Positions 1-5,526 of a stretch of DNA of 5,526 bases are shown piece by piece. The stretch comes from Oscillospiraceae bacterium (GTDB taxonomy: Bacteria; Bacillota; Clostridia; Oscillospirales; Acutalibacteraceae): assembly GCA_003505905.1 (NCBI GenBank), contig DNXM01000045.1, forward strand, positions 1 to 5,526. The letters run 5' to 3'. Below the pieces are notes generated by a model. That model did not search any database. It was given only the letters and a program-made list of their open reading frames with translations, and was not told the DNA's origin. Position 1 is the first letter of the stretch, and every line of letters begins with the position of its first letter. Both the position numbers and the translations under genes were made by a program.

Positions 1-63
1 ACCCTCCACCGCCGTTCGGCGGTCCTCCTCCCTTTTTGGCTTTGCCAAAATGGGAGGCTTTTT
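1..63. repeat. Palindromic intergenic repeat, terminator-like
   Basis: Two adjacent inverted repeats are visible. The first (8-14 with 17-23) is a 7-bp GC-rich palindrome around a TT centre. The second (27-40 with 44-57) is a 14-position stem with one T-T mismatch and a TTT loop. It is followed by C and five Ts (59-63), so on the plus strand it can act as a Rho-independent terminator for a gene left of the window. On the minus strand the segment reads as CCTCCC-hairpin-GGGAGG, a second GC hairpin, then GGAGGGT. From memory, this layout resembles a family of short palindromic repeats scattered between genes in gut Clostridia, but I could not search for copies. The left end is cut by the window edge. 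Confidence 0.6.
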
Positions 64-137
64 CATCCGTTCCATGGGTGTGCGCTTGCCCTGCGATACG
101 GAACAAAGTAACGCTTGTGCGGCGAGCAACGGTTAAA

Positions 138-164
138 ACTACCCATTTGGGTAGTGCTTTTTTT
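138..164 (+). terminator. Rho-independent terminator hairpin
   Basis: A perfect inverted repeat, ACTACCC paired with GGGTAGT around an ATTT loop (138-155), is followed by GC and seven Ts (158-164). This is the classic form of an intrinsic terminator on the plus strand. No ORF of note ends just before it, and another terminator-like hairpin lies at 27-63. It may therefore end a short non-coding transcript, or act as an attenuator or second terminator ahead of the gene at 219. Confidence 0.7.
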
Positions 165-180
165 CCGTCACCTGTTAATA

Positions 181-196
181 TATAATTACCGATAAT
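181..196 (+). promoter_or_regulatory. Candidate promoter region (-10 boxes)
   Basis: The AT-rich leader contains an exact TATAAT at 181-186 and a near-consensus GATAAT at 191-196. Either could be the -10 element for the gene starting at 219. No good TTGACA-like -35 sits 16-18 nt upstream: the spacing for the first box falls on the T-run of the preceding terminator. The promoter call therefore rests on the -10 match and on the position just downstream of a terminator. Confidence 0.4.
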
Positions 197-218
197 ATTT
201 TATGGTAAGGGTGATATT

Positions 219-2273
219 ATGAAAAGTTCCAAACGCATTCTTTCTCTGCTTCTTGCTCTACTCACCGTATGCTCTTGCTTGAGTGCCGTTTCTTTTTCCG
301 CCTCGGCGACGATTGATGACGGTATTGTCAGCGCAAATACTGTCGATAAAAACTACAAAGCTTCGGTCGGTGAAACGGTTTCGATGCGCAGCGTATATTT
401 GAAGCGTTTGTCCGATAAGTACGGGAGCTATCGGGGTCTGACGATTGTCGGCGATGTTGATATTACTTTTATCGTCGGCGAAGATTTGGTGACCGTGACA
501 CCGGAAAACAACGGGGTCAACAAAAAAGATTTCAATGTTACCTTTAACAGCATGGGTCTTGTTGTTGTTAAAATTTTTGCAAAAACCAAGCACAGCAACA
601 TGGCAGATTTTGAATTTTGCGACGGCAGTTGGACGATTGCCTTCAATGTTGGCAACAAGTCACACAAGGTCACTTTTTTGAATGCCGACAAAACCGTATT
701 CAGCACCACAACCACCACGGACCGCGGCTTTTTCTCAATCCCGAAGGATGTACCTGCGGCTCCGGATGCCGAGCATTATTTTATCGGCTGGACGATTGAC
801 AAAACCGAAACCTATGCTGCCGGCAAAAAGTTTTACACAGGCACCGATATAACCTTTAAGCCTGTTTATGAATTTTCCGTTTTAATTAAGTGGGATTTGA
901 ATTTGGACGGCGCCATGAGCAGCTATACTTTTTCCGATTTGGAAACGAAGGGTGTCTTTCAAATCCCGACGGAAGTGCCCTTTAAGGCAGGCTATGCCTT
1001 TTTCGGCTGGGACACTTATGCGCTTTCGCAGTATCCCGAATTCCTGCCCGGTGATACGGTCGGCACCGGCAAAAACATGACCCTTTACGGCGTATGGGAA
1101 AAGATAAACACCCTGAGCTACAACCTGAACCGCTCCGGTGCTTCTTATACGAACCCTTCGCTTTTTGCAACGACGAGCACACGCAGTCTGTACGAGATTC
1201 CCGATGAGCATCCCGTCTGTCCGGGTATGTGCTTCCTCGGCTGGGCGACCTCGCCCTCGGCAACCAAGCCCGAATATTACGCAGGCGGTAAAATCAAAAT
1301 CAGCAAAGCAACCACGCTTTACGCCGTTTGGGCAAGTGCCTACTCCGTCACCTTCAAGCTCAATAAAGTAGGCTCTTTCTGCGAATCCTGCGATTACTCG
1401 CTCTTGACCAATGTTTCCGAGTTCACCGTGCCGGGTGATGTTCCCATTTGCAACGGCTACCTGTTCCAAGGCTGGTCAGAATCGTCCAACGCCTCCACCC
1501 CGACTTGGAAACCGGGCGACACGATTTCGGTTACCAAGCACATGACCCTGTACGGCGTTTGGGTTGCACTGCCTGCCGGTGGGCATGAAACAGGCATTGA
1601 AATCATTAAGGCCCCGAAGAAGACCGAATATTACACGGGCGAAATCTTTGACCCGGCAGGTATTCGTGTGATTTTGAAATACGACACCGGCGCTTATTTT
1701 TGGATTCCCGCTTCAAGCCTGAAATACAGCACGGAGCCCTTCACCAAGAGCGGCTATCAGCTGTTCCCCATCAGCTATACCGTCGGCAGTAAAACCTTTT
1801 CGACAACGATTAACAAATTGACCATTCTCAATAACCCCGATGACGAATCCTCGGTGATTACGCACGCTTCCGTTTCCGACCCGCAAAAGGTAACCGAGTT
1901 CGGCTACACCTCCGAAGATATCGAGTTTGCTCAAAACTCCTCGCCCTCAATCAACTATAAATCCTGCGCAAAGGTGGTCGTATCGGTCAAGAATGTGCCC
2001 GAAGGCTTTTTCGTGGAATGCGAGGGAGAAAAGGTTGAATCCAAGGGTGCCGAAAACACGGTTTTGGTGTTCACCACCGGCTCTCTGTCCGCCTCAAAGA
2101 CCATCACGGTGTCGGTAACAGACGGCACCGATGTCATCATCAACTCACAAGGCGAAGTCAAAACCGATTATACGATAAATGTTAAAACGGGAGTCGGCGC
2201 AAAAATTTCCGCTTTCTTTAAGTTCTTCTTCAATTTGTTCAGGCGTCCGACGGAATCGGTTTCCATCGGTTAA
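219..2273 (+). CDS. Secreted surface protein: InlB B-repeats and Ig-like domain
   Basis: This 684-aa protein is probably exported and shown on the cell surface. Residues 1-30 form a Sec signal peptide: KSSKR, a Leu-rich core, and a likely cut after SASA. Residues 31-148 are an unassigned beta-rich region. Four units of about 75 residues follow (149-218, 219-293, 297-371, 375-448). Each has a VTF/LSYN-like opening strand, a central IP..VP, a GY.F.GW-like core and a closing TLY.VW, typical of Listeria-Bacteroides/InlB B-repeats (PF09479). Residues 457-537 fit a group-3 bacterial Ig-like domain (Big_3: KTEYYTGE.FD..GI.V). Residues 545-657 are again beta-rich. The end (660-676) is an aromatic/basic tail, AKISAFFKFFFNLFRR. 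There is no LPXTG motif, SLH domain or clear lipobox. The start is supported by AAGGGTGA at 207-214. Such repeats occur in adhesins and large envelope proteins; adhesion or matrix binding is inference. The gene appears monocistronic and converges on the glycosidase operon. Confidence 0.9.
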   Translation: MKSSKRILSLLLALLTVCSCLSAVSFSASATIDDGIVSANTVDKNYKASVGETVSMRSVYLKRLSDKYGSYRGLTIVGDVDITFIVGEDLVTVTPENNGVNKKDFNVTFNSMGLVVVKIFAKTKHSNMADFEFCDGSWTIAFNVGNKSHKVTFLNADKTVFSTTTTTDRGFFSIPKDVPAAPDAEHYFIGWTIDKTETYAAGKKFYTGTDITFKPVYEFSVLIKWDLNLDGAMSSYTFSDLETKGVFQIPTEVPFKAGYAFFGWDTYALSQYPEFLPGDTVGTGKNMTLYGVWEKINTLSYNLNRSGASYTNPSLFATTSTRSLYEIPDEHPVCPGMCFLGWATSPSATKPEYYAGGKIKISKATTLYAVWASAYSVTFKLNKVGSFCESCDYSLLTNVSEFTVPGDVPICNGYLFQGWSESSNASTPTWKPGDTISVTKHMTLYGVWVALPAGGHETGIEIIKAPKKTEYYTGEIFDPAGIRVILKYDTGAYFWIPASSLKYSTEPFTKSGYQLFPISYTVGSKTFSTTINKLTILNNPDDESSVITHASVSDPQKVTEFGYTSEDIEFAQNSSPSINYKSCAKVVVSVKNVPEGFFVECEGEKVESKGAENTVLVFTTGSLSASKTITVSVTDGTDVIINSQGEVKTDYTINVKTGVGAKISAFFKFFFNLFRRPTESVSIG

Positions 2274-2312
2274 GCCGTTCACTTGAACACCGTTAAAACG
2301 GTTTGAAAATGC

Positions 2313-2345
2313 AAAAAGGGCAGCTCACCCGAGTTGCCCTTTTTT
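2313..2345. terminator. Bidirectional Rho-independent terminator
   Basis: GGGCAGCTC pairs with GAGTTGCCC (one G-U) around a four-base ACCC loop at 2318-2339. Five As precede it (2313-2317) and six Ts follow it (2340-2345), so a hairpin plus U-run forms on either strand. It sits between the convergent gene ends at 2273 (plus) and 2429 (minus) and most likely stops both transcripts. A smaller inverted repeat, ACCGTT-AA-AACGGT at 2289-2302, lies just upstream and has no T-run. I see nothing else in 2346-2428. Confidence 0.85.
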
Positions 2346-2428
2346 GTTTGCTTTTTTGTTTGCGTGGCTGTTACTTTTTACACTTTTTCACAAGGCAAAT
2401 CACGGCACCGCACAGCACCGATTTCCGC

Positions 2429-2893
2429 TTAAGCATATCCGCAGGTCAGCACAACCCAATTTCCGCCGTTCCTGCGAGCCAAATAAAAGGTAAAGCCCGT
2501 GTAAACATCGTTTGAATTGAGCGACTGCGTATTTTGCCCCGTGGTGAACGACGCTTCAAACACGGCGAATGCATCGACCGTGACCGATTGGCTCAACGCC
2601 AACCCTTCACAATATTCACGGTTCGCCTGCGTCTGCGTTTCATCCCCGCAATAGCGAATGGACAAAATATTTTTGACGCCCTCAAAACCGTTCAACTCGT
2701 TTTCAACCGCCTGTGCCGCCGCCGTCAAATCGTCTTTTTCAAAAATTTCGGACGAGCCACTGAATGAATTCGGCTTCTGCATCAAATTGTTTTGAAAAAC
2801 ACCGTGAGGAACAAAAGTTACCCCCAACACAAGCGCAAGGGCGGCAAGAACAACGAGCAAAACGAAGCCGATTTTTCGCCTGTTCTTTTTCAT
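2429..2893 (-). CDS. Small membrane-anchored protein, DUF4829/NTF2-like
   Basis: This 154-aa protein has a basic N-terminus (KKNRRK) and one hydrophobic segment at about residues 9-29. No clear signal-peptidase site follows, so it is probably an N-terminally anchored protein with an extracellular domain. Residues 53-83 (a helix-like DDLTAAAQAVENEL, then VKNILSIRYCGDET) and the end (TGFTFYLARRNGGNWVVLTCGY) resemble the layout of small extracytoplasmic DUF4829-type, NTF2-like proteins of Firmicutes. These typically finish in a 'W.v.d.GY' strand. That assignment is from memory and uncertain. There are three Cys (82, 95, 151). The ATG lies 4 nt after the GH16 stop codon, and its AAGGAG site (plus coordinates 2904-2909) lies inside the GH16 end, so translational coupling is likely. 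No catalytic motif is visible. It is the last gene of the operon and its role is unknown. Confidence 0.8.
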   Translation of the reverse strand: MKKNRRKIGFVLLVVLAALALVLGVTFVPHGVFQNNLMQKPNSFSGSSEIFEKDDLTAAAQAVENELNGFEGVKNILSIRYCGDETQTQANREYCEGLALSQSVTVDAFAVFEASFTTGQNTQSLNSNDVYTGFTFYLARRNGGNWVVLTCGYA

Positions 2894-2897
2894 GCCT

Positions 2898-3806
2898 TCA
2901 ATTCTCCTTCACCTGCTGATATACACGCACATAGTCCACCAAAAATTCCACATCGCCGACATTCGCCGAAATGTTTCCTTTTCCGCTCGCCACACCGTTT
3001 TTGCCGGAAATTTCAACCGAAAGCAACAGGCATTCGGGGTTTTGCGAAACGCCGCCGCGGTCGGTGCGTGCGCATTCTTTGCCGTTGATGTAAAACACAT
3101 ATTCATCGGGCGTCCACTTCACGCCGTAGGTGTTGTATTGCTTGTAGGGATTCACAGCGTAAAAATCGCCGACATGGTAATGCTCATGCGCTTCGTTGTA
3201 ACCGTTCCAATGCAGATTCACGGCAACCTTGTTCGCCGTGTAAAACGGTTGGTCCGGGTAACCGAACGACTCGAACACATCAATTTCCGTGCCGTCCCTG
3301 CCGTCGTTATCTGTTTTGTAAACGCCGTCGTTCATCATCCAAAACGCCGACCAAAGCCCTTCGCCGGCAGGCAGAATGGCTCGGGTTTCAAAATAGCCGT
3401 AGAGGAATGTGTCCGGATTGCTCAAATCGCTCGGGTTGGAAAGGTAGGTGGTGACATAGCCTGTGTACCAGCCTGCTTTATAATCGCCGCCGTAACGGGA
3501 CGCTGCGCCGCCGTCAACATACTTGACCTTGATGTGCAGGTTATCGTCACTCACCGAAATCATATCCTTGTGCCAATAACCGCCGTTGCGCACCGCACCC
3601 CAATGGAGCGTGTTCACACTTTGGTTGTCGTTCCATTTGTTTTTGTCAAGCTCGGTGCCCTTGAATTCATCCTGCCACACAAGCTTGTAGCCTTCCTCTT
3701 CCAAATTCAGCGTTCGGTTTGTCGGGTTCAGACCCAAACCGATATCCACACGAAAAACAGATGAAAGCAAAACGATAAACGCAATAAAACCATTCACAAT
3801 TTTCAC
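2898..3806 (-). CDS. GH16 family endo-glycosidase, exported or anchored
   Basis: The protein is 302 aa from the GTG start. An N-terminal hydrophobic stretch (residues 7-18) serves as signal or anchor; no clear AXA cut site is seen. A GH16 beta-jelly-roll domain then fills residues 40-297. The hallmarks are LVWQDEF near the start (42-48), GYFETRA (137-143), SAFWMM (153-158) and the catalytic motif GTEIDVFES. In that motif E174 is the likely nucleophile, D176 the helper and E179 the acid/base (ExDxxE with the beta-bulge). Also typical are NTYGVKWTPDEYVFYING (225-242) and the closing VDYVRVYQ (290-297). GH16 enzymes cut beta-1,3/1,4-glucans or galactans by a retaining mechanism. Substrate cannot be read from the motifs. 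The sialidase next door makes an endo-beta-galactosidase on host glycans plausible, with laminarinase/lichenase as the alternative. An in-frame ATG at 3842 would add 12 residues but has no ribosome binding site. No carbohydrate-binding module is present. Confidence 0.88.
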   Translation of the reverse strand: MKIVNGFIAFIVLLSSVFRVDIGLGLNPTNRTLNLEEEGYKLVWQDEFKGTELDKNKWNDNQSVNTLHWGAVRNGGYWHKDMISVSDDNLHIKVKYVDGGAASRYGGDYKAGWYTGYVTTYLSNPSDLSNPDTFLYGYFETRAILPAGEGLWSAFWMMNDGVYKTDNDGRDGTEIDVFESFGYPDQPFYTANKVAVNLHWNGYNEAHEHYHVGDFYAVNPYKQYNTYGVKWTPDEYVFYINGKECARTDRGGVSQNPECLLLSVEISGKNGVASGKGNISANVGDVEFLVDYVRVYQQVKEN

Positions 3807-3813
3807 ACAAAAA

Positions 3814-3818
3814 CCTCC
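3814..3818 (-). promoter_or_regulatory. Shine-Dalgarno that fixes the GH16 GTG start
   Basis: The minus strand carries GGAGG here, 7 nt before a GTG (3806-3804) followed by AAA ATT GTG. That puts a Lys and a hydrophobic export signal right at the N-terminus. The in-frame ATG at 3842, only 2 nt after the sialidase stop, has no such site upstream, and this GGAGG would lie within its coding sequence. The GTG is therefore preferred. Confidence 0.8.
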
Positions 3819-3844
3819 GTTCATAAAAGACCGCCGGAACATAA

Positions 3845-5383
3845 TCAGGCAAGCTTAAACAATTTAAGCAGGCGCAAATAAAAATCTCTCCACTTATCCC
3901 GCAGAATTTCCTTTTTGCTTCGGCTGTCGGCATACGGGGCATTCTCGCCGTTGATTTCGCTGATATTTCCGTTTTCATCCACCGACAAAATTTTGTAATT
4001 GACCACACCGTATTCGGTTTCCTCCACCAAAATGCCGATGCTGCCGTCGCTCAATTCCGTCATGCACGAATAGGCGAAAAAGCCCGTGTTGATGTGGTAG
4101 GTGCTAATCCATGTAACGGAATTATCCGCTTCAAACAAGCCGACCTTAACCACGCCGTTCGCCCGGCTGTCACGGTTGCCTGCAAAGGACGCAAGCAGTA
4201 CGGTTTTGCCGTTGATTTTTTTTGAGGTGTTGAGGAACGACACCATGCAGTCGTTCTTGCCGGTCAACTGCGGGTCAAGCTGAAACTTCGTCCAGGTTTT
4301 GCCGCCGTCAAAGCTGTCCCCGTAGGCGATGCACTTAAACGCATTGCGGGAATAGGCACGCAGACCGCCGTTTGGGAGCGACACAATTTGCGTTTCACTC
4401 GTTTTTTCAACGGCGTTTCGCCACGAGGCGTTCTCGCCCCTTTGCCAAGTCTTTCCGCCGTCATCGGAATAAATCGCACTGAAATGCTCAACGGTTTTTC
4501 CGCCCCAATACATGGGGAACACAATGCGCTCTTTGCCGTTGACGGTGGTAACAATCCCTCGCCCCGGGCCTGCGCCGTAAAAGCGCTCGTTCTCACCCTT
4601 GACAAAAGCGTTGAGCACCATCGGCTCGCTCCATGTTTTGCCGTTGTCGTCCGACCAGCGCAGCCACTCAAAGCAGGTGCGGAACACGGTCAGCTCCGAC
4701 TCGATGTAAAACACATTTTGCTTCACGGTTTTTTCCGTGCCGTTTTGCTTCATCGTCAGCGCTTCGCCGTTTTTGTAAAGGCGGTATTCGCTGTCAACGG
4801 TGTAGGCGGTTTTTTGTTTGCTTGCCAAAGCAAAGACGCTTGCAAAGCCGTTTGAAAAATCGCCGATGTAATACTTCGCTTTTGTGATGTCGGTGTTGTC
4901 CCCGTCGAACAGTGCAAGATATTTTTTACCGTCCACCGTTACACAACCGCTCCCGGGCACGGAAGCCGCCGAGCCGATGCCGGACGGAAACGCATCGCAC
5001 AGCAAAAAGATGCGGTCGGTCGTTTTCGACTGAATCATGACCGGGTCAATGAACGAGGCACTTGCTTCGTTTGTCACACCGTCGGGGTAATCGTCAAAAT
5101 GATTGACCACGGTGTAAGCCCAATTTTTGTAGCCGTCGGGGGAAACCGCCACGAGCGTGTCCAAATTATTCGGCGAATCCTGCGTGTGAGAATAGCGCAT
5201 ATCCACCGTTGCCATCACGCTGCCGTTTTTCAGCGTAATCAAGCCCGGAATGCGAAAGGTTTCGCTCCCCATTGTGTTTTTCATGAAGGGCTGCTCATAG
5301 GTCTTCTTCTCTGTCGCACGAGCTGCCGTTGCCGAGGGCATAAGCATGGTCGCACTTAACAGCAATGCCAAACCTTTTTTCAT
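3845..5383 (-). CDS. Secreted exo-alpha-sialidase (GH33)
   Basis: This 512-aa protein hydrolyses terminal sialic acids from glycoconjugates. A signal peptide covers about residues 1-20/23 (KKG, Leu-rich core, ATA/ARA cut). The GH33 six-bladed propeller begins with FRIP (R44 of the Arg triad). By family pattern, D69 is the acid/base, E330 (SETQIVSLPNGG) the helper, R346 and R407 the other triad Arg, and Y438 the nucleophile (AYSCMTELSDGS). Asp boxes are SDDNGKTW (244-251), SDDGGKTW (306-313) and SFDGGKTW (357-364), with weaker ones at 81-88 and 418-425. Residues about 145-230 interrupt the propeller, like the beta insertion of large clostridial/pneumococcal sialidases such as NanI and NanB. 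No CBM40 lectin domain is present. After the catalytic part (about 466), a linker leads to a basic/aromatic tail, KWRDFYLRLLKLFKLA. The start has GGAGG 7 nt upstream (5391-5395). An intramolecular trans-sialidase cannot be excluded. Confidence 0.93.
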   Translation of the reverse strand: MKKGLALLLSATMLMPSATAARATEKKTYEQPFMKNTMGSETFRIPGLITLKNGSVMATVDMRYSHTQDSPNNLDTLVAVSPDGYKNWAYTVVNHFDDYPDGVTNEASASFIDPVMIQSKTTDRIFLLCDAFPSGIGSAASVPGSGCVTVDGKKYLALFDGDNTDITKAKYYIGDFSNGFASVFALASKQKTAYTVDSEYRLYKNGEALTMKQNGTEKTVKQNVFYIESELTVFRTCFEWLRWSDDNGKTWSEPMVLNAFVKGENERFYGAGPGRGIVTTVNGKERIVFPMYWGGKTVEHFSAIYSDDGGKTWQRGENASWRNAVEKTSETQIVSLPNGGLRAYSRNAFKCIAYGDSFDGGKTWTKFQLDPQLTGKNDCMVSFLNTSKKINGKTVLLASFAGNRDSRANGVVKVGLFEADNSVTWISTYHINTGFFAYSCMTELSDGSIGILVEETEYGVVNYKILSVDENGNISEINGENAPYADSRSKKEILRDKWRDFYLRLLKLFKLA

Positions 5384-5390
5384 GGTATTA

Positions 5391-5395
5391 CCTCC
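5391..5395 (-). promoter_or_regulatory. Shine-Dalgarno of the sialidase gene
   Basis: GGAGG on the minus strand lies 7 nt before the ATG at 5383 and fills the 21-nt gap after the upstream stop codon. There is no room for a promoter in that gap, which supports co-transcription with the upstream gene. Confidence 0.8.
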
Positions 5396-5404
5396 GTACC
5401 ATTT

Positions 5405-5526
5405 TTATCGGCAAATCAAATGCACCACGCTCATAACCACATTCGTCAGGCTCTCCCAAAAAGAGGTGACAAGCAAATCCGTTTTGGAAACACCGTCTGC
5501 CTCAAACACCTTTGAGCCGTCCCGAC
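5405..5526 (-). CDS. C-terminal end of an unidentified gene (partial)
   Basis: One minus-strand frame is open from the window edge to a TAA at 5407-5405. It gives 39 residues ending FWESLTNVVMSVVHLICR; the other two minus frames hit stops within this stretch. The stop lies 21 nt before the sialidase start with only a ribosome binding site between, so this is probably the preceding gene of the same operon. The first visible residues (RDGSKVFEADGVSKTD) look like a polar linker, and the last 20 form a mainly hydrophobic segment. That segment could be a terminal helix of the kind seen at the ends of the sialidase and the surface protein, though it is less basic. The protein family cannot be told from this fragment. 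Confidence 0.65.
   Translation of the reverse strand, partial: RDGSKVFEADGVSKTDLLVTSFWESLTNVVMSVVHLICR

Noticed and set aside
264..281. Lipobox-like cysteines in the surface-protein signal peptide (TVCSC)
   Set aside because: The residues before each Cys (LTV and VCS) do not fit the usual [LVI][ASTVI][GAS]C pattern, and a standard SASA cut site follows, so a lipoprotein call is not supported.
882..1469. 195-aa open frame on the minus strand inside the surface-protein gene
   Set aside because: It is antisense to the InlB-repeat region, shows no motif, and its length follows from the codon bias of the real gene.
693..1562. Possible CRISPR or tandem DNA repeat in the four InlB units
   Set aside because: The periodicity is at protein level only. 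The DNA of the four units has diverged and there are no identical repeats with spacers.
2289..2302. Second hairpin ACCGTT-AA-AACGGT as a terminator
   Set aside because: The stem is short and has no T-run; the stronger hairpin 16 nt downstream accounts for termination.
2303..2515. 70-aa plus-strand open frame over the convergent gap
   Set aside because: It runs through the bidirectional terminator hairpin and into the 3' end of the minus-strand gene, and lacks a ribosome binding site and recognisable motifs.
2892..3764. 290-aa open frame on the plus strand opposite the GH16 gene
   Set aside because: It lies entirely antisense to a gene with clear GH16 catalytic and structural motifs. Its translation is rich in Val, Arg, His and Ile in the way expected of a complement frame, and no family is recognisable.
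3807..3842. Longer GH16 start at the ATG at 3842
   Set aside because: There is no ribosome binding site upstream. The strong GGAGG lies downstream of this ATG at the correct distance from the GTG at 3806, and the shorter form gives a more normal export signal.

Overview
The window looks like a piece of a Gram-positive, gut-type Clostridia genome (Oscillospirales/Ruminococcaceae-like). The grounds are GGAGG-type ribosome binding sites 7-10 nt from the starts, Sec signal peptides followed directly by extracellular domains, an InlB B-repeat surface protein, a clostridial-type sialidase, and a GC-rich palindromic intergenic repeat of a kind I recall from gut Firmicutes. This placement is inference; no rRNA or marker gene is present.

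Layout. Positions 1-218 are non-coding. They hold a palindromic repeat/terminator (1-63), a GC-rich stretch with pairing potential, a second terminator hairpin (138-164) and an AT-rich leader with -10-like boxes. A single plus-strand gene (219-2273) encodes a 684-aa secreted protein: an unassigned N-terminal beta-rich region, four InlB B-type repeats, one bacterial Ig-like domain, a further beta-rich region and an aromatic/basic C-terminal tail. A hairpin at 2313-2345, with an A-run before and a T-run after it, lies in the convergent gap and probably ends transcription from both sides.

The rest is a tightly packed minus-strand operon, read from 5526 down to 2429. It contains the 3' end of an unidentified gene, a secreted GH33 sialidase (512 aa), a GH16 endo-glycanase (302 aa from a GTG start) and a small membrane-anchored protein (154 aa). 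Gaps are 21, 38 and 4 nt, and each complete gene has its own Shine-Dalgarno.

How the genes may work together (inference): an exo-sialidase co-transcribed with an endo-acting GH16 enzyme suggests stepwise attack on sialylated host glycans such as mucin. The sialidase would remove caps and the GH16 enzyme would cut inside galactose-containing chains. The surface protein on the other strand could serve in adhesion but is a separate transcription unit. The most unusual signal is that the surface protein and the sialidase both end in a similar short aromatic/basic helix-like tail, and the truncated upstream gene may end in a related one. This could be a shared envelope-retention signal.
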